A stretch of 6,143 nucleotides of DNA from Gemmatimonadota bacterium (GTDB lineage Bacteria > Gemmatimonadota > Gemmatimonadetes > Gemmatimonadales > GWC2-71-9): NCBI GenBank assembly GCA_003221985.1, contig QHUQ01000144.1, positions 1 to 6,143 of the forward strand, written 5' to 3'. The translations under genes and the position numbers were made by a program. The notes beneath the pieces are model-generated. The model saw only the letters and a list, made by a program, of their open reading frames with translations, was not told where the DNA came from and made no database searches. This document shows, one piece after another, positions 1 to 6,143 of this stretch; position 1 is the stretch's first letter, and each line of letters begins with the position of its first letter.

Positions 1-2685
1 GGCGGCCGCACGTTCGAAAAGGTGCTGTTCAAGGATGAGTACACGAGTGCGAATGAGGTGCGCATCGATCCGAGCAATCCAAACACCGTATACGCAGCGC
101 TCTGGCAGCAGCAGCAAACGTTCTGGGAGGCGGCATCCTTCGGTCCCGACTCGACGGGGCCCGGTGCGGGCGGGATTTACAAATCCACCGACGGCGGCAC
201 GACATGGACGCAGCTCACGGACGGCCTGCCTCCGGTGCTCGAGGCGAACATCGCGATCGCACCGAATAATCCGCAGGTGATCTACGCGATGGTGGCGTCC
301 GTGAATCCCGCGGGAGGATCGGGGCCGGTGGGCTTCTACAAGTCGAGTGACGGCGGCGCGCACTGGACACTGCGCACGCGCATCCCCGGCGCCGCTGTCG
401 TCGGTGACACGGCCGCGACGGCCGATCCGCGGCCCCTCGGCCGGATCGGCGGCGGCGACCTGCCGCCCATCACCGTCGATCCGAAAAATGAGAATGTGAT
501 TTACAGCGCCTCGATCGTCATGTGGCGCAGCGAGGACGGCGGCGACAGCTGGTCGGCGGTGCGCGGCTCACCGGGCGGGGACGACTATCAGCGCATCTGG
601 ATTCACCCTGACGACTCGAACGTGATCCTCGCCGTATCCGATCAGGGCGCCGTCATCTCGTCCAATCGCGGCGCGTCATGGAGCAACTGGTACACGCAGC
701 CCACCGCCGCCGTCTATCACGTGACGGCCGACAACGCGTTCCCCTATCGCGTCTGCAGCGGGCAGCAGGACTCGGGCTCGATCTGCGTCGCCAGCCGATC
801 GGACGACGGCGAGATCACCTTCCACGACTGGCACCCGGCGAACATCCAGGAGTACGGCATCGCCGCGCCCGATCCGCGCGATCCCGATGTCGTGTTCGGC
901 AGCGCCCGCCGCGGCGTGTCGCGCTACGATCGGCGCAGCGGCCAAACCGCGCAGGTAGGCCCCGACTCGGCGGCGCGCGGCGACACGTTCGGCCGCAACG
1001 TCCGCACCATGCCGCTGATCTGGTCGCCGGTGAACCCGAGCGTGCTGTATTACACGTCGAACGTGGTGTGGAAGTCGGTCGATCACGCACAGACCTGGAC
1101 CCGCATCAGTCCCGACCTCGCGCGCCCGACGTGGGCGATCCCGGCGAGCGCCGGGAAGTACGCCGGCACCGTGACGCCGGCCCCACGTGGCGCGATCACC
1201 GCGCTGTCTCCCTCTCCTACCGGCGCCGGCGTGCTGTGGGCGGGCACGGATGACGGTAACATCCAGGTGACGATCAACGGCGGCGCGACCTGGCGGAACG
1301 TCACCCCGGCGGCTGTCAAGCCGTGGACGCGCATCTTCAACATCGAGGCGGGTCACTTCGATACGCGGACTGCGTACGCCGCCGCGAATACGCTGCGGAT
1401 CGACGACGTGCATCCGCATTTCTGGCGCACACACGACGGCGGCCGGACGTGGACCGAGATCGACAACGGCATCGCGCCCAACGCCGTCGCCAATTCGATC
1501 CGCGAGGATCCGCGCGTGCGGGGGCTGCTCTACGCCGCGACCGACGCGCAGGTCTGGGTGTCGTTCAACGATGGCGAGCAGTGGCAGTCGCTGCGTCTCA
1601 ACATGCCGGCGGTCTCGGTGCGAGACATCCAGGTGAAGGATGCCGATTTGATCGCCGGCACCCATGGAAGAGGTTTTTGGATCCTCGATGATCTCAGTCC
1701 GTTGCGGCAAATGGCGACGATGCGTCGAGCGCAATCAGCCGGAAGACCCTATCTCATAAGACCCGAAACGGCCTTGCGCGTCCGATTCGGCACCAACGAG
1801 CCCACGCCGTGGCCGCCCGAGCTCCCGGCGGGGGAGAATCCGCCGGCGGGCGCCATCATCGATTACGCCCTGGCTGCTGACGCATCCGGTCCGGTGACCC
1901 TGGAGATCGTCGAGACCGGCGGGGGGGGCCGAGTCGTGCGGTCGTACTCGAGCGACGACCCGGTGCTCGATCCTGATCCAGCCCTCGATCCCGCTTCGTA
2001 CGACCGGGTGTGCCGGAAAAACCCCTCCGCGACCCACTGCGGCCTTCCTCTATATTGGCCGGCGCCGCAGGCACGCCTGTCGACGCGCGCCGGGCTCCAC
2101 CGCTTCACCTGGGACATGCGCTATCAGCCGATCGGCGACGTGAACCTGCGGGCCGCGGGGGAGGTCGAAGCCACGGGCGCCGTGCCGCATCGCAGCGAGC
2201 ACTCCCCGTCGGCGCCGTGGGCGCCGCCGGGCCGCTATCTCGTCCGCCTGCGCGTGGGCGGCACGTCGTACACGCAACCGCTCACCCTGCGGCTGGACCC
2301 ACGCGTGAAGACGCCTGCGGTGGGACTGCGCCGGCTCGCGGCGCTGACGCGCGAGATGTACGACGCCGCGGCTCGTGCGCGCGCGGCGTATCGCGAGGCG
2401 CGGGCACTGGTCGATTCGCTCTCGGGCACTCGGCGGGCCCAGGTGGAGTCGCTTGCTCCGGCGCCACGACCGCAGCCGAGGGGGTTCGCGCGTCCTGTAG
2501 GGCCCACGCCGCCGCCGACGCTCGAGCGTGCAAGCAACGCGGCGCTCGCCGCGGCGATGGCGATGCAGGATGCGGATATCGCGCCCACGGCGGCGCAGGT
2601 TGCCGCTTGCGCCCGGGCGCGCGCGCAGATAGCTCAGGTGATGGCACGGTGGTTGCGCATCCGCCAAGCTCGGACCCGTTCCTGA
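1..2685 (+). CDS. Asp-box (VPS10/sortilin-like) beta-propeller protein, 5'-truncated by the window
   Basis: The frame is open from base 1 to the TGA at 2683-2685 (894 codons visible), so the true start and any signal peptide lie upstream; the GTG at 22 is only an internal valine. Eight Asp-box-like repeats (pattern S/T-x-D/N-x-G-x-x-W) are visible, ending in the Trp codons at 205, 364, 550, 679, 1096, 1291, 1450 and 1582. Such hairpins cap blades of sialidase/sortilin-type propellers. A GTHGRGFWILDD motif (from 1657), typical at the end of the propeller in large bacterial 'glycosyl hydrolase/VPS10' proteins, follows. Next come a beta-rich region (about 1780-2310) and an Ala/Arg-rich helical tail broken by a Pro-rich linker (about 2455-2520). 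Cysteine pairs (VCSGQQDSGSIC; VCRKNPSATHC) suggest an extracytoplasmic location. Database names often say glycosyl hydrolase, but I see no basis for assigning an enzymatic activity. Substrate or ligand is unknown. It probably shares a transcript with the S10 peptidase gene downstream. Confidence 0.85.
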   Translation, partial: GGRTFEKVLFKDEYTSANEVRIDPSNPNTVYAALWQQQQTFWEAASFGPDSTGPGAGGIYKSTDGGTTWTQLTDGLPPVLEANIAIAPNNPQVIYAMVASVNPAGGSGPVGFYKSSDGGAHWTLRTRIPGAAVVGDTAATADPRPLGRIGGGDLPPITVDPKNENVIYSASIVMWRSEDGGDSWSAVRGSPGGDDYQRIWIHPDDSNVILAVSDQGAVISSNRGASWSNWYTQPTAAVYHVTADNAFPYRVCSGQQDSGSICVASRSDDGEITFHDWHPANIQEYGIAAPDPRDPDVVFGSARRGVSRYDRRSGQTAQVGPDSAARGDTFGRNVRTMPLIWSPVNPSVLYYTSNVVWKSVDHAQTWTRISPDLARPTWAIPASAGKYAGTVTPAPRGAITALSPSPTGAGVLWAGTDDGNIQVTINGGATWRNVTPAAVKPWTRIFNIEAGHFDTRTAYAAANTLRIDDVHPHFWRTHDGGRTWTEIDNGIAPNAVANSIREDPRVRGLLYAATDAQVWVSFNDGEQWQSLRLNMPAVSVRDIQVKDADLIAGTHGRGFWILDDLSPLRQMATMRRAQSAGRPYLIRPETALRVRFGTNEPTPWPPELPAGENPPAGAIIDYALAADASGPVTLEIVETGGGGRVVRSYSSDDPVLDPDPALDPASYDRVCRKNPSATHCGLPLYWPAPQARLSTRAGLHRFTWDMRYQPIGDVNLRAAGEVEATGAVPHRSEHSPSAPWAPPGRYLVRLRVGGTSYTQPLTLRLDPRVKTPAVGLRRLAALTREMYDAAARARAAYREARALVDSLSGTRRAQVESLAPAPRPQPRGFARPVGPTPPPTLERASNAALAAAMAMQDADIAPTAAQVAACARARAQIAQVMARWLRIRQARTRS

Positions 2686-2690
2686 TCTTC

Positions 2691-2697
2691 GGAGGAG
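2691..2697 (+). promoter_or_regulatory. Ribosome binding site of the S10 peptidase gene
   Basis: GGAGGAG lies 5 bases before the ATG at 2703, in the 17-bp gap after the upstream stop codon. It fixes the start: the same frame is open back to 2010 and beyond, but that upstream part overlaps the end of the preceding gene. The ATG at 2703 is also where a signal peptide begins. Confidence 0.85.
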
Positions 2698-2702
2698 GCA
2701 TC

Positions 2703-4262
2703 ATGCGTTTCCGCGCGATCGTTTTGATGGTCTCGATACTGGTCGGTCCGCTGTACGCCCAGCGGCCGAACGCCGCGGCGCCGCCCACGGACCGCGACAC
2801 GTCTGCGAAGGCCAGTCCGACTCCCATCCCCAACGAGATGTCGTCCGTAACCGAGCATACGATCCGCATCGGCGGCCAGCTCGTGCCTTATCGCGCCACC
2901 GCGGCGACGCTGTTGCTCAAGAACGACAAGGAAGAGTCCATCGGAGTCCTCTACTACACGGCGTACACGCGCAGCGACGCCAAGGACCCGAGCCAGCGGC
3001 CGCTCGCCTTCGTCTATAACGGCGGGCCAGGATCGGCCTCGGCATGGCTGCACATGGGTGCCTTCGGCCCACGCCGCATCGTGACGACGGACGCCGCCCC
3101 CACGCCGCCGCCTCCGTATCAGATGGTGGACAATGCCAACAGCCTCATCGATGTCACCGACATGGTGTTCATCGATCCGATCGGCACGGGATTCTCCAAG
3201 CCCGTCGGCAAAGGCACGGGGAAGGACTTCTGGGGCGTCGACGAAGACGCCAAGGCGCTGGCGCAGTTCATCTCACAGTACGTAAGCCGCAACGGCCGCT
3301 GGGCCTCGCCGAAGTATCTGATTGGCGAGAGCTACGGCACGACCCGCTCCGCCGTGCTGGGGGACCGTCTGCAACGCGACGGCATGTCACTCAATGGGAT
3401 CGTGCTGATCTCGTCGGTGCTCGATTTCGAAACGCTGCTGTTCGCGCCGGGCCACGATCTCTCGTATGTGCTCTACCTGCCGAGTTATGCCGCGACGGCC
3501 GCATATCACAAAGTGATCGCCGCGCCCGCGAACATGGGCGCGTTCCTGACCGAGGTGCGGCGCTACGCGATGGGCGACTATGCCGCCGCTCTCGCGGCGG
3601 GCGCGACGCTCCCGGCAGATCGCAAGGCGGCAGTCGCGAAGCAAGTGGCCGCCTACACCGGGTTGTCCGAGGATTACCTGCTCAAGGCCGACCTGCGCGT
3701 GCCGCTGCGTCAGTATATGGCGGAGCTGCAACGCAGCCGTGGCCTCGTCACGGGTCGGCTCGATTCGCGCTTCTCAGGGCCTTTACCCGATCTCCTGACC
3801 GAGAACGCTCCGGGTGATCCTCAGTCGGCAGCGATCACCGGCGCGTTCACGGCCGCCGCCAACGCGTACCTGCGCGGCGAGCTCAAGTTCGAGACACAAG
3901 ACCGCTATGTGATGGGCGGCGGTGTGCAATGGAGCTGGGCTCGCGAAGGGCAGCGCGGCTGGGCGACGACGACGTACGTGGGCTCGGAGCTCACGCAAGC
4001 GCTGGTCACGAACCCGCACCTGCGGATCGAGATCGAGAATGGCTATTACGATCTGGCGACGCCGTTCTTCGCGACCGAGTATACCGTGAGCCACCTCGCG
4101 GGGCTGTCGCCTGATTTGCGCGACAACATCACGCTCAAATACTACGACGCCGGACACATGATGTATCTGTACGAACCGGCGCTCGCAGAGCTGAAGCAGA
4201 ACGTGGCGCGCTTCATCATGAACCCCGCGCCCGCGACGGCGAGGGCCGCCGGCTCGAATTGA
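2703..4262 (+). CDS. Exported serine carboxypeptidase-like protein, peptidase family S10
   Basis: This 519-residue alpha/beta-hydrolase is predicted to remove C-terminal residues from peptides outside the cytoplasm. Residues 1-19 form a signal peptide (basic MRFR, hydrophobic core, likely cleavage LYA|Q), followed by a Pro/Ala/Thr-rich linker to about residue 43. Family landmarks in order are NGGPGSAS (106-113, oxyanion-hole loop), DPIGTGFS (158-165), GESYGT with nucleophile Ser210, NGYYDLATPF with likely catalytic Asp450, and DAGHMMY with His485, so the triad appears intact. The motifs are the bacterial variants (NGGPGSAS rather than NGGPGCSS; GESYGTT rather than GESYGGHY). The whole protein has no cysteine, unlike the disulfide-rich eukaryotic members. 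Length is normal for the bacterial group. It follows the Asp-box propeller gene by 17 bp and probably shares its transcript. Family assignment is firm; substrate specificity is not readable from the sequence. Confidence 0.95.
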   Translation: MRFRAIVLMVSILVGPLYAQRPNAAAPPTDRDTSAKASPTPIPNEMSSVTEHTIRIGGQLVPYRATAATLLLKNDKEESIGVLYYTAYTRSDAKDPSQRPLAFVYNGGPGSASAWLHMGAFGPRRIVTTDAAPTPPPPYQMVDNANSLIDVTDMVFIDPIGTGFSKPVGKGTGKDFWGVDEDAKALAQFISQYVSRNGRWASPKYLIGESYGTTRSAVLGDRLQRDGMSLNGIVLISSVLDFETLLFAPGHDLSYVLYLPSYAATAAYHKVIAAPANMGAFLTEVRRYAMGDYAAALAAGATLPADRKAAVAKQVAAYTGLSEDYLLKADLRVPLRQYMAELQRSRGLVTGRLDSRFSGPLPDLLTENAPGDPQSAAITGAFTAAANAYLRGELKFETQDRYVMGGGVQWSWAREGQRGWATTTYVGSELTQALVTNPHLRIEIENGYYDLATPFFATEYTVSHLAGLSPDLRDNITLKYYDAGHMMYLYEPALAELKQNVARFIMNPAPATARAAGSN

Positions 4263-4263
4263 G

Positions 4264-4821
4264 TCAGCGCCGCCGCAGCGCGACGGCGTCGATGTCGAAT
4301 GTCACGGCATCCGCCACACGCACCGTGCCCCCGGGTCCGCCGCGATAGGGGCGGATTCCGAAGTCGGTCTGCTTGACCTTAAAAACAGTTGCCGCGCGCA
4401 GCGTATCGCCCGCCAGGCTGATACGCACCACCGGCGTGACGTCTTGCGTCTTGCCTTTCATCGTCAGCGCGGCGACCAGGTGGAGCGTGTCACCGCTGCG
4501 CTCGACCGTGCGCGAGATGAATGTGATTTCGGCGTAGTGGCCCACATCCAGCACGTCATCTTGCATCGCGGCAGTCACCTTGCGGATCTCGGCGGTATCC
4601 GGAGGCGTCAGCACCGCGAGACTCTCTGTTGCGATCGTTATCGCGACGTGTGACAGCGCGGGCTGATTGATATAGAGGACCACACGCCCCGAGAAGGTGC
4701 GCGCCTGGATCAGATGTTCATGACCGGCGAATCCGAGCAGGCCGGCTTTACCGGTGCGTACCTCGAATCGACTCGCGGGCGTCAGGTCGTATACGACGGA
4801 ATCGGGACCGGTTGCCTGCAT
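4264..4821 (-). CDS. YceI-family lipid-binding-like protein without signal peptide
   Basis: The protein has 185 residues, normal for the YceI domain, a lipocalin-like beta-barrel that binds isoprenoid or other amphiphilic molecules in known members. Visible signatures are the opening strand YDLTPASRFEVRTGKAG (11-27), GHEH (33-36), the central MQDDVLDVGHYAEITFIS (86-103), LTMKGKTQDV (119-128) and FKVKQTDFGIRPY (147-159), which is the most diagnostic. The GH-x-H form is a recognised variant of the family, distinct from E. coli YceI. The ATG at 4821 is chosen because AAAGGAG precedes it by 10 bases; the frame stays open upstream only as an overlap with dinB. Unlike E. coli YceI, it has no signal peptide, so a cytoplasmic location is implied. 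It starts 5 bp after the dinB stop and is probably translated from the dinB transcript. Its stop lies one base from the stop of the convergent peptidase gene. The ligand is unknown. Confidence 0.93.
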   Translation of the reverse strand: MQATGPDSVVYDLTPASRFEVRTGKAGLLGFAGHEHLIQARTFSGRVVLYINQPALSHVAITIATESLAVLTPPDTAEIRKVTAAMQDDVLDVGHYAEITFISRTVERSGDTLHLVAALTMKGKTQDVTPVVRISLAGDTLRAATVFKVKQTDFGIRPYRGGPGGTVRVADAVTFDIDAVALRRR

Positions 4822-4826
4822 GAGTC

Positions 4827-6020
4827 TCAGTCTCCTTTCACGATCCCGCCGGGAAGGATGCTCTTCGCCCCAAACTTGCCGCGCACGCGGTCGATGGCGT
4901 GTGCCAGCCCGCGATCGCGCTCCGTTTCCTCCGATAAGATCGCGATTTGGTCGGCGGCTTTGGCGGGCGCCAGTCCTGACAATCGTACACCGACGAGCCG
5001 CGCCGGCACCCGCCGGGCGTTCCGCAGCGTCGCCAGCAGCTCGTGCGCAACCCGGAGAATCACGCGATCGGACACGACCGCTTCGGGCAACGTCCGCTGG
5101 GCGGACCGCGTCTTGAAGTCCCAATCACGCAGGCGCACGGCGACGGTCCGCGCGGTCAGGCCATCGCCGCGCATATCCGACGCGGCCCGCGTCACAAGCC
5201 GCAACAGCTCGCGCTCGATCTCGTCGTCCTCGCGCAGATCCTTTCCGAAGGTCTCGTCGCGACTGATCCCTCGATTCATGACGCGATGAGCCACCGTGCC
5301 GTCGTCGCTGCCGTGAGCGCGGTTCCACAGCCAGCTTGCCTCGCGCTGGCTCATCCATTTCCCGAGCGTCGCGAGATCGTGCCGCAACACGTCTTCGATC
5401 GTGATCAGGCCGTGGGCCGCCAGGCGTGCCTGGAACTTGGGACCGACGAGCGGGATGTCGGCGAGCGTGCAGGAACGCAGGAACGCCGCTTCCGAGCCCG
5501 GTTCGATGATGAGTACGCCATCGCCGCCGCGACTGGGCTTGGCGCGATCGACCGCCATCTTGGCGATCAGTTTGTTCGTGCCGCCACCGATCGAGAGCGT
5601 GAGTCCTGTCGCATCGCGAATCCCCGCGCGGATGCGCTCGGCCGTCGCCGCGAGCGGCTCGTGGTGGTAGACGCCTTCCGTCCCCGTCAGGTCGAGATAC
5701 CACTCGTCGATGCTCGCGCCTTCGACGATCGGCGAGTACCGATGCAGTAACTGCCGGATCTCGGCGCTCTTTTGAACGCACGCCTTGAAGGGGACGGGAA
5801 CGCATGTCGCGTCGGGGCAGAGCCGCAGCGCACGGGCGATCGGCATCGCCGAGCGCACGCCGAACTTCCGCGTCTCATAGGAGGCGGAGCAGACCACGCC
5901 GCGACTGTCGCGCGAGCCGCCGACGATGAGGAGGGGCGCTTTTCCCGCGCCGTCGGGATCGACGGCGCGCGCGACGGCGACATAGAAAGCGTCAGCATCG
6001 GCGAGCAGAATCCGACGCAT
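4827..6020 (-). CDS. dinB: DNA polymerase IV, Y-family translesion polymerase
   Basis: This 397-residue error-prone polymerase copies past damaged template bases. The ATG at 6020 is chosen because MRRILLADADAFY matches the usual pol IV N-terminus; an in-frame TTG at 6056 would add 12 unneeded residues. Metal-binding residues are Asp8 and Asp105-Glu106 in SIDEWYLDLTG (103-113), with the expected steric-gate position occupied by Tyr13. Further landmarks are CSASYETRKFGVRSAMP (44-60, fingers), GGGTNKLIAKMAVDRAKP (145-162), a helix-hairpin-helix region IPLVGPKFQARLAAHGL (189-205) and the little-finger domain (about 245-345), including RTVAVRLRDWDFKTRS. The C-terminus lacks a terminal clamp-binding peptide; QIAIL at 358-362 sits where some homologues carry QLxLF. 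Alanine replaces the usual Glu at position 17 (AVARAV). It heads a probable operon with the yceI-like gene and is divergent from pfk. No Shine-Dalgarno sequence is evident at its start. Family is certain; the subtype is less so. Confidence 0.95.
   Translation of the reverse strand: MRRILLADADAFYVAVARAVDPDGAGKAPLLIVGGSRDSRGVVCSASYETRKFGVRSAMPIARALRLCPDATCVPVPFKACVQKSAEIRQLLHRYSPIVEGASIDEWYLDLTGTEGVYHHEPLAATAERIRAGIRDATGLTLSIGGGTNKLIAKMAVDRAKPSRGGDGVLIIEPGSEAAFLRSCTLADIPLVGPKFQARLAAHGLITIEDVLRHDLATLGKWMSQREASWLWNRAHGSDDGTVAHRVMNRGISRDETFGKDLREDDEIERELLRLVTRAASDMRGDGLTARTVAVRLRDWDFKTRSAQRTLPEAVVSDRVILRVAHELLATLRNARRVPARLVGVRLSGLAPAKAADQIAILSEETERDRGLAHAIDRVRGKFGAKSILPGGIVKGD
4832..4838 (-). promoter_or_regulatory. 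Ribosome binding site of the yceI-like gene
   Basis: On the minus strand this reads AAAGGAG, 10 bases before the ATG at 4821. It lies inside the last codons of dinB, whose TGA occupies 4829-4827, so termination on dinB and initiation on the yceI-like gene occur within a few bases. That arrangement suggests translational coupling. Confidence 0.75.
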
Positions 6021-6021
6021 A

Positions 6022-6041
6022 ATCCCGAAGATATCCCGAAG
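6022..6041. repeat. Tandem 9-bp direct repeats, operator-like, at the dinB start
   Basis: ATCCCGAAG occurs at 6022-6030 and again at 6033-6041, separated by AT, giving an 11-bp period close to one helical turn. The copies begin 1 bp upstream of the dinB ATG and cover the candidate -10 element of dinB. Direct half-sites on one helical face are a common operator layout, so a repressor site is plausible. No known LexA box is recognised. Confidence 0.5.
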
Positions 6042-6056
6042 CTGATTCAGCAGCAA
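6028..6056 (-). promoter_or_regulatory. Candidate dinB promoter
   Basis: On the minus strand a -35-like TTGCTG (6056-6051) is separated by 17 bases from a -10-like TATCTT (6033-6028). Only 7 bases then remain before the ATG at 6020, so a transcript from here would begin at or next to the start codon. The matches are partial (3 of 6 and 4 of 6 to the sigma-70 consensus), so this is a weak prediction, helped by the ideal spacing and the missing Shine-Dalgarno sequence. Confidence 0.35.
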
Positions 6057-6070
6057 GCCGGCTCTATTTT
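6042..6070 (+). promoter_or_regulatory. Candidate pfk promoter
   Basis: A -10-like TATTTT at 6065-6070 lies 7 bases before the pfk ATG at 6078. A poor -35-like CTGATT at 6042-6047 sits at 17-base spacing. A transcript initiating here would be leaderless or nearly so, in keeping with the lack of a ribosome binding site in CCGCGCC just before the ATG. It overlaps the candidate dinB promoter on the other strand. Confidence 0.3.
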
Positions 6071-6077
6071 CCGCGCC

Positions 6078-6143
6078 ATGAACAAAGGCACGATCGGCAT
6101 CCTGACCGGCGGCGGCGACGTCCCCGGTCTCAATCCGGCCATT
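6078..6143 (+). CDS. 6-phosphofructokinase, N-terminal fragment cut by the window end
   Basis: Only the first 22 codons are present. They read MNKGTIGILTGGGDVPGLNP followed by Ala-Ile, which matches the nucleotide-binding start of PfkA-type phosphofructokinases (consensus IGxLTxGGDxPGxN). The GGGDVPG loop lies at residues 11-17. The enzyme phosphorylates fructose 6-phosphate to fructose 1,6-bisphosphate in glycolysis. Whether it uses ATP or pyrophosphate cannot be told, because the deciding residues lie beyond the window. The TGGGDVPGLNP form is frequent among bacterial members distinct from E. coli PfkA. The gene is divergent from dinB with 57 bp between the start codons. No Shine-Dalgarno sequence is seen. 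The assignment rests on a short but highly characteristic motif. Confidence 0.85.
   Translation, partial: MNKGTIGILTGGGDVPGLNPAI

Noticed and set aside
106..118. CAG-type triplet run encoding QQQQ
   Set aside because: It is short, matches a Gln/Trp-rich segment common in this protein family, and is not a notable repeat.
676..1734. 352-codon minus-strand open frame opposite the propeller gene
   Set aside because: It is Arg/His/Val-rich with no recognisable motif and is typical of antisense frames over GC-rich genes. The plus strand carries eight Asp-box repeats here.
2010..2702. Upstream extension of the peptidase frame, which is open from an ATG at 2010
   Set aside because: It overlaps the end of the propeller gene and encodes low-complexity Arg/Gly/Ala sequence. 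The signal peptide and GGAGGAG site both place the start at 2703.
4237..4251. CGGCG-AGGGC-CGCCG hairpin near the end of the peptidase gene as a terminator
   Set aside because: The stem is only 5 bp, lies inside the coding region before the stop, and no T-run follows.
4822..5124. N-terminal extension of the yceI-like frame into dinB
   Set aside because: The extension is Arg-rich shadow sequence over dinB with no signal peptide, and the AAAGGAG site supports the ATG at 4821.
5125..5805. 226-codon minus-strand open frame within dinB
   Set aside because: It is the same strand in another frame of dinB, Arg/Asp-rich, and conserved pol IV motifs occupy the real frame.
6021..6056. TTG start giving a 12-residue longer DinB
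   Set aside because: Pol IV proteins normally begin a few residues before the first metal-binding Asp, as the ATG at 6020 gives. The extension would also run through the direct repeats and the candidate promoter.

Overview
The window is GC-rich and almost entirely coding, with strong third-position G/C. It looks like a chromosomal segment of a free-living, Gram-negative-type bacterium. The gene types fit Gemmatimonadota or Acidobacteriota best: a large exported Asp-box (VPS10/sortilin-like) beta-propeller protein, an exported bacterial peptidase S10, a GH-x-H type YceI protein, and a phosphofructokinase starting with a TGGGDVPGLNP motif. The phylum is an inference from gene content, not from a marker gene.

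Layout. (1) Positions 1-2685, plus strand: the 3' part of a long gene for an exported Asp-box beta-propeller protein; its N-terminus lies upstream of the window. (2) Positions 2703-4262, plus strand: a complete S10 serine carboxypeptidase-like protein with a signal peptide. It begins 17 bp after the first gene behind a strong ribosome binding site, so the two are probably co-transcribed. (3) Positions 4264-4821, minus strand: a complete YceI-family protein converging on the peptidase gene, with a single base between the two stop codons. (4) Positions 4827-6020, minus strand: a complete Y-family DNA polymerase IV (dinB) immediately upstream of yceI, with 5 bp between them, so the two probably form an operon. 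(5) Positions 6078-6143, plus strand: the first 22 codons of a 6-phosphofructokinase gene, divergent from dinB.

The main regulatory interest is the 57-bp dinB/pfk intergenic region. It holds two 9-bp direct repeats with an 11-bp period next to the dinB start. It also holds candidate -10 elements on both strands placed so close to the ATGs that both transcripts could be leaderless.

How the genes relate: the first two encode exported proteins and may act together outside the cytoplasm. In yeast the VPS10 receptor sorts an S10 carboxypeptidase, so this adjacency is intriguing but may be chance. dinB and yceI share tight spacing without an obvious functional link. There is no RNA gene, insertion sequence, CRISPR array or gene-free stretch above 300 bases. 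I see no clearly new multi-gene system here; the findings are mostly regulatory and contextual.
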